DNA of 33,400 nucleotides, taken from Bacteroidia bacterium (GTDB lineage Bacteria > Bacteroidota > Bacteroidia > Chitinophagales > Saprospiraceae). Every line of letters begins with the position of its first letter. Position 1 is the stretch's first letter. The stretch covers positions 1 to 33,400 of the forward strand of contig JAUILF010000015.1 in NCBI GenBank assembly GCA_030433135.1. Direction: 5' to 3'. The notes beneath the pieces were generated by a model that ran no database searches, was not told the origin of the DNA, and worked only from the letters and a program-made list of their open reading frames with translations. The position numbers were made by a program, and so were the translations under genes. Of this stretch, positions 16,454-24,233 are shown piece by piece.

Positions 16454-18910
16454 ATGATTTACTTGTCTCTGCTTATTAGCCACATTAAAATTGCTTTCAG
16501 ATCCTTGTTGCGGCACCCTGGATTCAGTACGATCAATATTGCCGGACTTGCTTTGGGTATGTCCGTTTTTCTACTGATTCTTTCCTACACCAGTTATCAG
16601 GATAGCTTCGACCGGTTTCATCCTGATGCTGACCGTCTATACCGGGTAAATCAGACGGCCATCTGGTCCTCCGATGGTGGTATTATGGGATCAACGCCAC
16701 CACCCCTGGCGCAAGTTCTGGCTGATGATTTCCCCGAGGTTGAATCCACCACCAGGATCAACACTCCTGGTGACATGAAAGTCAGATATGAAAAGGGGGC
16801 CCGGGAACTCATCGTATTTCAGGAAGACCATGTTCTTGCAGCCGACAGCAATTTCTTTGAGTTCTTTGCCATACCATTATTGGCAGGAGATCCCGATAAT
16901 GCGCTGGCAGGCACTAATAAAGCTGTTATCTCCGGTGATGCAGCGTCCAGATATTTCGGTGATGAGTCCCCACTGGGAAAGACGCTATTAATAGGTAAGG
17001 ATCAAATGCCGGTTGAAGTAACCGGGGTTACTGGTCATCAACCGGACAACATGCATTTCCATTTTGACTTCCTGCTATCCATGCCCACCAATGCCGGTGT
17101 GGAGGAATTCAACTGGAGCTGGATCTGGACACAGATGGCAACCTATGTAAAGCTGCGTCAGGATGCGGACGCGATAGTACTGGAAGACAAACTGGCATCT
17201 ATAGAAGATTCCTATGTTCAATCCACCTTTGCACGATTAGGGATGGATATGGAAGACTTTATGAAAGACAAAGGTAAGTGGTCCTTTTACCTGCAGCCCG
17301 TTGAAAGAATCCATCTCTATTCTCAGGATATTGGAAACAGGCTTGGTAATACCGGCAGTATTCAAACTGTTCAGATTTTTCGCTTACTGGCCTTCCTGGT
17401 ACTGTTTATTGCTATCATAAATTTTGTCAACCTGGCCACAGCAAGGGCCAGCGAGAGAGGTAAGGAAGTAGGTGTCAAACGGGCGATGGGAGTATCTCGC
17501 AGCAACCTCATTTCACAATTTCAGACAGAATCTATCGTGACATCGCTTTTGGCTACCCTGGTGGCCATCCCTCTCCTGATCGGACTCAAGAGGCTACTTC
17601 ATGTCCTGGTAGGCTTAGAGATTCCTTCGTTCTGGTTGTCGGAGCCAAAGTATGTGGGTGTGTTCCTGATCATCCCGGTCATCGTAGGAGTGATCGCCGG
17701 AATATACCCTTCTCTCTACCTTACTTCATTTAGTACGGTCAAGGTGCTGAAAGGGACGATCACATCAAACACCGGCAACAATCAATTGAGAAAAGTACTG
17801 GTTACCACCCAGTTTACGATATCTCTGGCACTTATCGCCGGAACCATGATCATCTTTAGCCAGCTTTCCTACCTGAATGACAAACACCTGGGTTTCGACC
17901 GGGAAAACATTCTCGTAGTTAACTACGCAGATCAACTGGGAACAGATATTGAGTCTTTTCGACATGAGGTTGCGGCAACCACGGGTGTTGTGGAGGCATC
18001 TGTTGCTATGGATGTACCCGGGAGAGGAACCTGGGAAGATATCTTTTCCACTGAAGGTTCTGATCTAAAACTCTCGGTAGCTCAATTGAAGGTCGATGAG
18101 TACTTTGTACCGGTTATGAATATGAAAATGGCAGAGGGGCGGGCCTTTGGTGAAAATCGTAGCATCGATCAATACAGCGTAGTCATTAACGAAAGCCTGG
18201 CAAGTATGTTTGGTTGGACTAACCAGGAGGCACTGGATCATACCATCACATACCCCGGCCATGAAAAGCCATTCGATATTATTGGAGTGGTGAATGATTT
18301 TCACTTTCAATCATTAAGGCAGGATATCTCACCCCTGGCCCTGTTTCATTCCAGATCTGACATGTGGGGAGATCAGCAAAATGTCGTGGTAAAATTCCAG
18401 CAGCAGAGCCTGTCTGCAGTCATAGCATCTATCGAAGAAAGCTGGGATGTACGTTCGGCCGGGACTCCACTCAGCTATTCCATCCTGGATGAAGAATTAA
18501 ATAACCTTTATGATGAAGAGCAAAGCCTGGGTAGCCTATTGGCCTGCTTTACGGGACTTGCTATTTTGATTGCCATGCTTGGTCTGATTGGACTGGTGGC
18601 TTTTTCAACCAACCGCAGAAAAAAGGAGATTGGTATCCGAAAAGTCCTGGGAGCGTCAATCACCCGGATTTTTCTCCTGATAAACCGTCAGTACTTGGTG
18701 ATGATCGGTATCGCCATGCTCATCTCCATACCTGCTACATGGTGGATGGCAGAGCAATGGTTAGCTAACTTTTCCTACCATACTAATGTTAAATGGTACG
18801 TCTTCCTGCTAAGTGGAATAGTCATCACCCTGATTTCACTTATCAGTGTTAGCTATCTGACCTATAGTGCAGCCTCAGCGAACCCTGCCGAAGCTATTCA
18901 GGACGAATGA
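16454..18910 (+). CDS. ABC transporter permease, MacB/FtsX family (double module)
   Basis: The track begins at a TTG (16442); the ATG at 16454 (MIYLSLLISHIKIAFRSLLRHPGFSTINIAGLALGM) is the normal start for this family, giving 818 residues. The layout is TM1 (about 25-47), a MacB-type periplasmic domain, and a three-helix FtsX block introduced by ARASERGKEVGVKRAMGVSR. A further TM (LRKVLVTTQFTISLALIAG) and second periplasmic domain follow, then a final three-helix FtsX block introduced by RRKKEIGIRKVLGAS. These proteins work with a separate MacB/LolD-like ATPase in mechanotransmission, efflux or lipoprotein handling. No ATPase is encoded nearby. A paralogue follows 141 bases downstream. Confidence 0.92.
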   Translation: MIYLSLLISHIKIAFRSLLRHPGFSTINIAGLALGMSVFLLILSYTSYQDSFDRFHPDADRLYRVNQTAIWSSDGGIMGSTPPPLAQVLADDFPEVESTTRINTPGDMKVRYEKGARELIVFQEDHVLAADSNFFEFFAIPLLAGDPDNALAGTNKAVISGDAASRYFGDESPLGKTLLIGKDQMPVEVTGVTGHQPDNMHFHFDFLLSMPTNAGVEEFNWSWIWTQMATYVKLRQDADAIVLEDKLASIEDSYVQSTFARLGMDMEDFMKDKGKWSFYLQPVERIHLYSQDIGNRLGNTGSIQTVQIFRLLAFLVLFIAIINFVNLATARASERGKEVGVKRAMGVSRSNLISQFQTESIVTSLLATLVAIPLLIGLKRLLHVLVGLEIPSFWLSEPKYVGVFLIIPVIVGVIAGIYPSLYLTSFSTVKVLKGTITSNTGNNQLRKVLVTTQFTISLALIAGTMIIFSQLSYLNDKHLGFDRENILVVNYADQLGTDIESFRHEVAATTGVVEASVAMDVPGRGTWEDIFSTEGSDLKLSVAQLKVDEYFVPVMNMKMAEGRAFGENRSIDQYSVVINESLASMFGWTNQEALDHTITYPGHEKPFDIIGVVNDFHFQSLRQDISPLALFHSRSDMWGDQQNVVVKFQQQSLSAVIASIEESWDVRSAGTPLSYSILDEELNNLYDEEQSLGSLLACFTGLAILIAMLGLIGLVAFSTNRRKKEIGIRKVLGASITRIFLLINRQYLVMIGIAMLISIPATWWMAEQWLANFSYHTNVKWYVFLLSGIVITLISLISVSYLTYSAASANPAEAIQDE

Positions 18911-19051
18911 AACGCGAGCACCTATGCAACTAATCCATTTTTGAATCCGTCTTTGTATTAAACGCACAGCATGCCATAGAAGTTTCTGTTGCTTATTTCG
19001 GGTGAAACGGGCCGGCCAGCACCACTTTTCGTTAACGATCAATAACCTGAC

Positions 19052-21472
19052 ATGATTCAGAATTACATTAAAACTGCCTTTCGGAACCTGTGGAAGCACA
19101 AAGGATATACAGCCATAAACATGTTAGGTCTCGCCATTGGAATGGCCTGTGTAATGCTGATCATGCTCTATGTCCGATCAGAAATCAGTTACGAGCAATT
19201 CCACGAAAATAAAGATGAAATATATCTGCTCAATGTTCAGGGAACCAATCCTCAGACGGGTGAAGTAACCAGGAGAGCCATTGGCCCCTATCGGCTGGCC
19301 GATGAACTTGCCGTGGATTTTCCGGATTTCGAAAATATCATAAGGTTCGCTGCCCAGGGAAGAGAAACCGTGGAGTACGGTGACGAGACTTACCGTGAAG
19401 AAAATCTGGCATTTGTAGATGATGGTGTTTTTGAAGCCTTTACATTTCCGCTGATCAAGGGTGAGCCTTCCACGGTACTGGATGATCCCTATTCGATTGT
19501 AATTACCGAAGCTGTAGCCACCAAGTGGTTTGGCACGGATGAGCCTGTCGGCAAAGTGGTTCGATTACGTGATCGTGATTTTACGGTAAAGGGGCTCATG
19601 GAGGAAATTCCCGGGAACTCCCAATTTGATTTCAATATCCTGGTATCGATGAACTGTGCTCCCCAGGTTTTTTCCCGGATAGTTTTGGAGAACTGGGGCG
19701 AGGGTTACGTAGTCACCTTTGTACAATTGGCTGAGGAGTCTACACCTGAAGACTACAGGGGGAGACTAGCTGATTTTACAGCAGTAAAATTAGAAGCATG
19801 GAAATCCTTTTCTCCTGTCATTGCCATGCACCCACTTACAGATCTCTATCTGGACTCCGGTGATTTGGCTGGTTGGCCACCCGGAGGAGACCGGACTTAT
19901 GTATATGCCTTTTCCGTTATTGCCCTGTTTATTCTAATCATAGCCTGTATCAATTTTATGAACCTGGCTACTGCCAGGTCGAGCCTCAGAGCCGGTGAAG
20001 TGGGGTTGCGAAAGGTAGTAGGTGCAGAGCGATCACAACTTATCGGCCAATTCCTGAGTGAGAGTATCATCATGGCATTCATGTGCCTGGTCATTGCAGT
20101 GCTTCTGACAAAAGTCACTTTACCTTTTTTCAACAACCTCGCTGACCGGGAGATAACCCTGCACATCTTTAATGACATACCTGCCCTGGCGATCTTTGTG
20201 GCCCTGACACTTATCGTCGGATTACTGGCAGGGAGTTACCCGGCTCTATTATTATCCCGATTCGATCCGGTTAAAGTGCTCTCGGGAAAGCAAACAACAA
20301 GTCTTAAGGGAGGTGGCTTGCGCAAAGTCCTGGTAACCTTCCAGTTTTGCACCTCGATATTCCTACTCATTGTGACCGCCATAGTTTACAAGCAGTTAGA
20401 ATATGCCCGGAATGTAAACCTTGGGTTCAACAAGGAAAATCTGGTTCTGATCGCCGGTACCCCTTTGGATTTCAGAGGGCAGTATGAGCAATTTCGCAAT
20501 GAGTTACTGTCCAACCCGAAAATCGTCAATGCAGGTGGTTCTTCCCGGGTACCTCCCGGGCAACTGACCAGCTCATTGAGGGCAAGACCCGAGGGAATCC
20601 CGGAAGATCAGCAGCGTGGCATGCAAACGGTATGGACCGATTTTGACTTCATTGAAACTCTTGGTATTGAAATGGCAGCCGGAAGAAGCTTTTCACGGGA
20701 TTTTCCGGCCGATGCTTCGACCGGATTTATCCTTAATGAAGCCGCGGTAGAGGAAATAGGATGGACTAATGAGTCGGCTCTCAACAAATCCTTTGGCAGC
20801 TCAGAAATCAGTGACTGGGAAGAGGGTCAATGGGAAAACCGGGATGGAAAAGTAATCGGTGTACTTAAGAACTTTCACTTCGAATCACTCCGGGAGGAGA
20901 TTATTCCCACGGTCTATTTCGTCGCACCATACATGGCATGGAACTATGTAATACGTATCCGATCCGGCGACATTCCACAAACCATTGCCTTTATCGGTGA
21001 AAAATGGGAGCAGTTCAACCCGGAAGTGCCCTTCGAGTATACCTTTGTCGATGAGAACTTTGCAGAACTCTATCAAAATGAAGAGAGGCAGGCAAAGATC
21101 TTCGGAACGTTTGCAGGTCTGGCGATATTCATCGCATGCCTGGGATTGATCGGTCTGGCTTCTTTTACGGCTGAGAGACGCAAAAAGGAAGTAGGTATCC
21201 GCAAAGTCCTGGGGGCATCCAGTATGGAACTGGTATACCTTCTGTCCAAAGAATTTACCTGGATTGTAGTGGTAGCCTTTCTCATAGCAGCTCCTGTGGC
21301 ATGGATGATTATGCAAAACTGGATGGAAAATTTTGCCTACCAGGCCAATATTGGGATCATGATTTTTGTTTTTGCCGGTGTCTCAGCCTTGCTCGTCGCC
21401 TGGCTTACGGTTGGATTTCAGACTGCCCGGGCGGCTTTCAGCAACCCGGTAAAAGCTATTCAATATGAATAG
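19052..21472 (+). CDS. ABC transporter permease, MacB/FtsX family (paralogue)
   Basis: An 806-residue protein with the same double-module architecture as its neighbour. It starts MIQNYIKTAFRNLWKHKGYTAINMLGLAIGMACVMLIMLYVR (TM1) and then has a MacB-type periplasmic domain. The first FtsX block follows ARSSLRAGEVGLRKVVGAER, the middle TM is LRKVLVTFQFCTSIFLLIVTAIV, then comes a second periplasmic domain. The last FtsX block follows ERRKKEVGIRKVLGASSMEL and ends NPVKAIQYE, the usual C-terminus. Start ATG is clear. The two paralogues are clearly diverged and may form a heterodimer or act separately with an ATPase encoded elsewhere; this is inference. No promoter of the TAnnTTTG type was seen in the 141-base gap. 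Confidence 0.92.
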   Translation: MIQNYIKTAFRNLWKHKGYTAINMLGLAIGMACVMLIMLYVRSEISYEQFHENKDEIYLLNVQGTNPQTGEVTRRAIGPYRLADELAVDFPDFENIIRFAAQGRETVEYGDETYREENLAFVDDGVFEAFTFPLIKGEPSTVLDDPYSIVITEAVATKWFGTDEPVGKVVRLRDRDFTVKGLMEEIPGNSQFDFNILVSMNCAPQVFSRIVLENWGEGYVVTFVQLAEESTPEDYRGRLADFTAVKLEAWKSFSPVIAMHPLTDLYLDSGDLAGWPPGGDRTYVYAFSVIALFILIIACINFMNLATARSSLRAGEVGLRKVVGAERSQLIGQFLSESIIMAFMCLVIAVLLTKVTLPFFNNLADREITLHIFNDIPALAIFVALTLIVGLLAGSYPALLLSRFDPVKVLSGKQTTSLKGGGLRKVLVTFQFCTSIFLLIVTAIVYKQLEYARNVNLGFNKENLVLIAGTPLDFRGQYEQFRNELLSNPKIVNAGGSSRVPPGQLTSSLRARPEGIPEDQQRGMQTVWTDFDFIETLGIEMAAGRSFSRDFPADASTGFILNEAAVEEIGWTNESALNKSFGSSEISDWEEGQWENRDGKVIGVLKNFHFESLREEIIPTVYFVAPYMAWNYVIRIRSGDIPQTIAFIGEKWEQFNPEVPFEYTFVDENFAELYQNEERQAKIFGTFAGLAIFIACLGLIGLASFTAERRKKEVGIRKVLGASSMELVYLLSKEFTWIVVVAFLIAAPVAWMIMQNWMENFAYQANIGIMIFVFAGVSALLVAWLTVGFQTARAAFSNPVKAIQYE

Positions 21473-21522
21473 GTATCCCTCTTAACCTCCTTCGAATAAA
21501 TAACTCCGTGGTTTTGAATCGT

Positions 21523-21553
21523 TTTGACGAACATCTTCAGTATGGTAACTTCG
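21523..21553 (+). promoter_or_regulatory. Candidate promoter of the DNA glycosylase gene
   Basis: TTTG (21523-21526), 19 bases, then TAACTTCG (21546-21553), one mismatch from TAnnTTTG. Spacing is ideal. It would start transcription only a few bases before the ATG at 21564, implying a nearly leaderless message. Confidence 0.35.
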
Positions 21554-21563
21554 GTGGAAAAAG

Positions 21564-22355
21564 ATGCCGGAGTTACCAGAAGTCAACACGGTCCGAAAAG
21601 GATTTGACCAGGCAGTATTAGATCTCAAGATCATTGAGGTCGAGGTTTATGACGACAAGATCCTAAGGAATGCAAGCGGTGTGGAATTTGAATCCACCCT
21701 CACAGGACAAACGTTTACCGGATCCTATCGACAGGGAAAATATTTTTTTGGTGATCTGGATGATGGCAGTGCTGTACTTTTTCACCTGGGGATGACTGGC
21801 GATATCATCTATTACCATGATGATGCAGATCGCCCGCCACATGAGCGTTTCAGCATCAAATTCTCCTCCGGGCTAAAACTGGGATATGATGATCCCAGGA
21901 AGTTTTCTGACATCCGCATCCTGGAAAACCGCCAGGCCTATCTGGAACAAATAGGTCTGGGACCTGATGCCCTGGAAATAGATGCCAAATCTTTCCGGGA
22001 AATCTTCGATGGTCGAAAGACCACCATCAAAGCATTGCTAATGAACCAGAAACTCATTGCCGGAATTGGCAACTTATATGCAGATGAAATATGCTTCCAG
22101 GCCCGGCTACATCCCGGATCGAGAGCAGGTGCACTGAGCGATAGACACACTGATTCTTTATATCTGAAAATGAGAGAAATACTGCAAACGGCTTGTGACC
22201 GTGATGCCTATTACAAGGTTTATCCCGATGACTGGTTTTGGAAATGGCGAACAGACAAAATCGAATTTCTGGAAGAAAAAGGACGTATATGCAAAAGTAA
22301 AATTGCAGGTCGGACGACCTATTACATAGAGGATTACCAAAAGTTGATAGTCTAA
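21564..22355 (+). CDS. Fpg/Nei-family DNA glycosylase lacking the zinc-finger cysteines
   Basis: A 263-residue base-excision repair glycosylase/AP lyase. The N-terminus MPELPEVN supplies the catalytic Pro2 and Glu3 and the conserved Glu6. GSYRQGKYFF carries the conserved lysine, LGYDDPRKFSDIRIL matches the DPRRFG block, and LIAGIGNLYADEICF is the H2TH motif. The C-terminus, where family members normally have a CxxC...CxxC zinc finger, reads RICKSKIAGRTTYYIEDYQKLIV: only one Cys (243) remains, while the DNA-binding GRTT turn is kept. It is therefore a 'zincless finger' form, as known for NEIL1. Not assignable to MutM or Nei specificity. It converges with an FG-GAP gene 29 bases away. Confidence 0.92.
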   Translation: MPELPEVNTVRKGFDQAVLDLKIIEVEVYDDKILRNASGVEFESTLTGQTFTGSYRQGKYFFGDLDDGSAVLFHLGMTGDIIYYHDDADRPPHERFSIKFSSGLKLGYDDPRKFSDIRILENRQAYLEQIGLGPDALEIDAKSFREIFDGRKTTIKALLMNQKLIAGIGNLYADEICFQARLHPGSRAGALSDRHTDSLYLKMREILQTACDRDAYYKVYPDDWFWKWRTDKIEFLEEKGRICKSKIAGRTTYYIEDYQKLIV

Positions 22356-22384
22356 AAATTAAAACCTTGTCCTAAGTATGAGTA

Positions 22385-23527
22385 CTACCTTTTATTCCAG
22401 TAGATTTTTAGGTTATGGGTACTTCTACCTGCTGCAATGATATCAGGCTTGCCATCGTCATTGAGGTCAGCTATCTTCAGATCCTCACAAGCCATCCCAT
22501 TTTGGTCAATCCACTGCTCCTGCCAGCTAGACCAGTTTCCATCATTGGCGATCATGATTTTCACTCCAACATCTCCCTCACTATTAGCTTCTCTCCAACC
22601 TACGACAATCTGCTCTAAGCCCTGATTAATCAAATCCTCACAGGCCACTGCATGCCCCTGCGCAAGATTGCTTAACAAAGTCTGTTTGGATCCATCCTCG
22701 GGATAAACCACCAGATTTTTACCATGCATGGGTTGTATTCCTGCAATAAATCGATCCGTGAATCTGATTTCCCCAAATGCCCCATCTGACAAAGTCATAC
22801 GAGGGTTTTCAATCTGATTCCATGTGCCATCGTGATATCCGAAAAACTTGCTTCCCTCCTTTCCACCTATAAGTAAGGCATCCTGACTCCTGCCCGGCAC
22901 CACTTCAAAATTATGGGTAAGATGCATGGAACTATCCACCAGAATTTTCTTCCATGGGCTGCCCGGAGTTTCAGGTAATCCATAGGCAAAGACTTTTACG
23001 CCCGCACCCTTGCCTCCAACATTCCCCCTGCCATGGAGTGGCAAAACCACCAACTGGGCACCATCCGTGGTCATAACCCAATGCATTCTGTGTACCGTCG
23101 GCTCGTGCGGTAATTCTATCGCCTTCCACTTTTCCATAGGATTGTCGGGTCTCTGCAGGTAATGGACCGAACCGGATAAGGTTGGATCCGAAGTTTCCCC
23201 GGGGTTCCAGCGAGCCCCTACCGCTACTTCCACCTTACCATCCCCATCGAGATCCCGGGCGGTCAGGCAAACATTGTCCCTTTCGGTGAGATTTTCGACC
23301 ATCACATGTCGATTCCAGCCTGGGTTGCTATACCACACAAACTCACTGGCATCTGCCATGAGGATGTCAGGATCACCATCTCCATCCACATCACCAATGG
23401 CCAGACCGTAGCCTATATCCACCTGATCATCAATAACCTGTTCCTCTATCGACAAAAGTTGAGCCGATGTACTCTGTGCCCATAAGAGCAGTACCAGGCA
23501 CCATGTAGCTTTTCTGTATTTTTTCAT
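22385..23527 (-). CDS. Secreted FG-GAP/VCBS-repeat protein
   Basis: A 380-residue protein with a cleavable signal peptide (MKKYRKATWCLVLLLWAQSTSAQ). The repeats carry calcium-binding loops DVDGDGDPDILMAD, DLDGDGKVEVAVGAR and DLNDDGKPDIIAAG near the two ends, with weaker blades between them, consistent with a seven-bladed beta-propeller of the FG-GAP/VCBS type. Such proteins are periplasmic or surface located and bind ligands or partner enzymes; no catalytic residue can be named. It is third in a leftward set after a PQQ-dependent dehydrogenase and a small lipoprotein (24 bases between it and the latter), so it probably belongs to the same secreted oxidation module. Signal and repeats are visible; role is inference. 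Confidence 0.88.
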   Translation of the reverse strand: MKKYRKATWCLVLLLWAQSTSAQLLSIEEQVIDDQVDIGYGLAIGDVDGDGDPDILMADASEFVWYSNPGWNRHVMVENLTERDNVCLTARDLDGDGKVEVAVGARWNPGETSDPTLSGSVHYLQRPDNPMEKWKAIELPHEPTVHRMHWVMTTDGAQLVVLPLHGRGNVGGKGAGVKVFAYGLPETPGSPWKKILVDSSMHLTHNFEVVPGRSQDALLIGGKEGSKFFGYHDGTWNQIENPRMTLSDGAFGEIRFTDRFIAGIQPMHGKNLVVYPEDGSKQTLLSNLAQGHAVACEDLINQGLEQIVVGWREANSEGDVGVKIMIANDGNWSSWQEQWIDQNGMACEDLKIADLNDDGKPDIIAAGRSTHNLKIYWNKR

Positions 23528-23551
23528 GGTATCGAAGTCATTGGGAAATTA

Positions 23552-24148
23552 CTATTCACGCGGCGGTGTAATCATGATATGTGCCCGGTGCGTGCCAGGA
23601 TCCATGATCCATGGACCACCCGGAACCATGGGTTTCAACGGCAAACCGGTTGATGCAGCAGTGGCCCAGGGAATATAAACGACATAGCGATAATTGGCAT
23701 TGACCACCGTTCCTGTTTCCGGATCGTACCTGCCATCACTTCCCTCCAACAAATGTAAAGTGGTTGGTTGTTCGGGCATCTGCAACGTTCCTGCCTTTGC
23801 TTCCTGCTCTCTGGTATCAAAGACTTCACTGTCAGATTTACCCTCAGCTCTCAGTGCTCTTCCACGTTCCATAAACGATTGCAGGTCCTTATGGTAACAA
23901 ACACATTGAAACCGATCACGATTGGGGTCATCTGCAATGCAAATCAGACTATTGGTTCCCTCCTTCAACTGAACCAGGTTGCCGTCAGTATCATATCCGT
24001 ATACGGACGCTCCGGCCCGGTCTTCTTCAGGCGCAGCCATGACAGCCGAGGCCAACTGGATCTCACGGTCAGGAATATTGTCCTGAGCACAGCTGGAGAA
24101 GGTGTACATATAAAGTAGTGTAAATGCAAAGAGTTGGACTTTCATCAT
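23552..24148 (-). CDS. Small secreted lipoprotein of unknown function
   Basis: The track uses a TTG at 24217, but ATG codons at 24148/24145 give MMKVQLFAFTLLYMYTFSSCAQD, a textbook lipoprotein signal with lipobox TFSSC, so about 198 residues. The mature part is acidic at the start, has three further cysteines near the middle (ICIADDPNRDRFQCVCYHKD), and ends in a conserved-looking YVVYIPWATAASTGLP...GPWIMDPGTHRAHIMITPP with Trp, Pro, Gly and a His-x-Ala-His pattern that could bind a metal or ligand. I do not recognise the family. It sits between the PQQ dehydrogenase and the FG-GAP gene, on the same strand. Confidence 0.75.
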   Translation of the reverse strand: MMKVQLFAFTLLYMYTFSSCAQDNIPDREIQLASAVMAAPEEDRAGASVYGYDTDGNLVQLKEGTNSLICIADDPNRDRFQCVCYHKDLQSFMERGRALRAEGKSDSEVFDTREQEAKAGTLQMPEQPTTLHLLEGSDGRYDPETGTVVNANYRYVVYIPWATAASTGLPLKPMVPGGPWIMDPGTHRAHIMITPPRE

Positions 24149-24233
24149 GATATAGTATATGTTGTACCTCAATAAGATACTAAATTTCAAAGTGTGGAGA
24201 TATCGCTTTGTCCTCAAATCGTTTCAAAGCCTT

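Noticed and set aside
16185-16457. 90-residue plus-strand ORF across repeat copy A
   Set aside because: It is produced by the palindromic element, has no domain features, and runs into the permease start.
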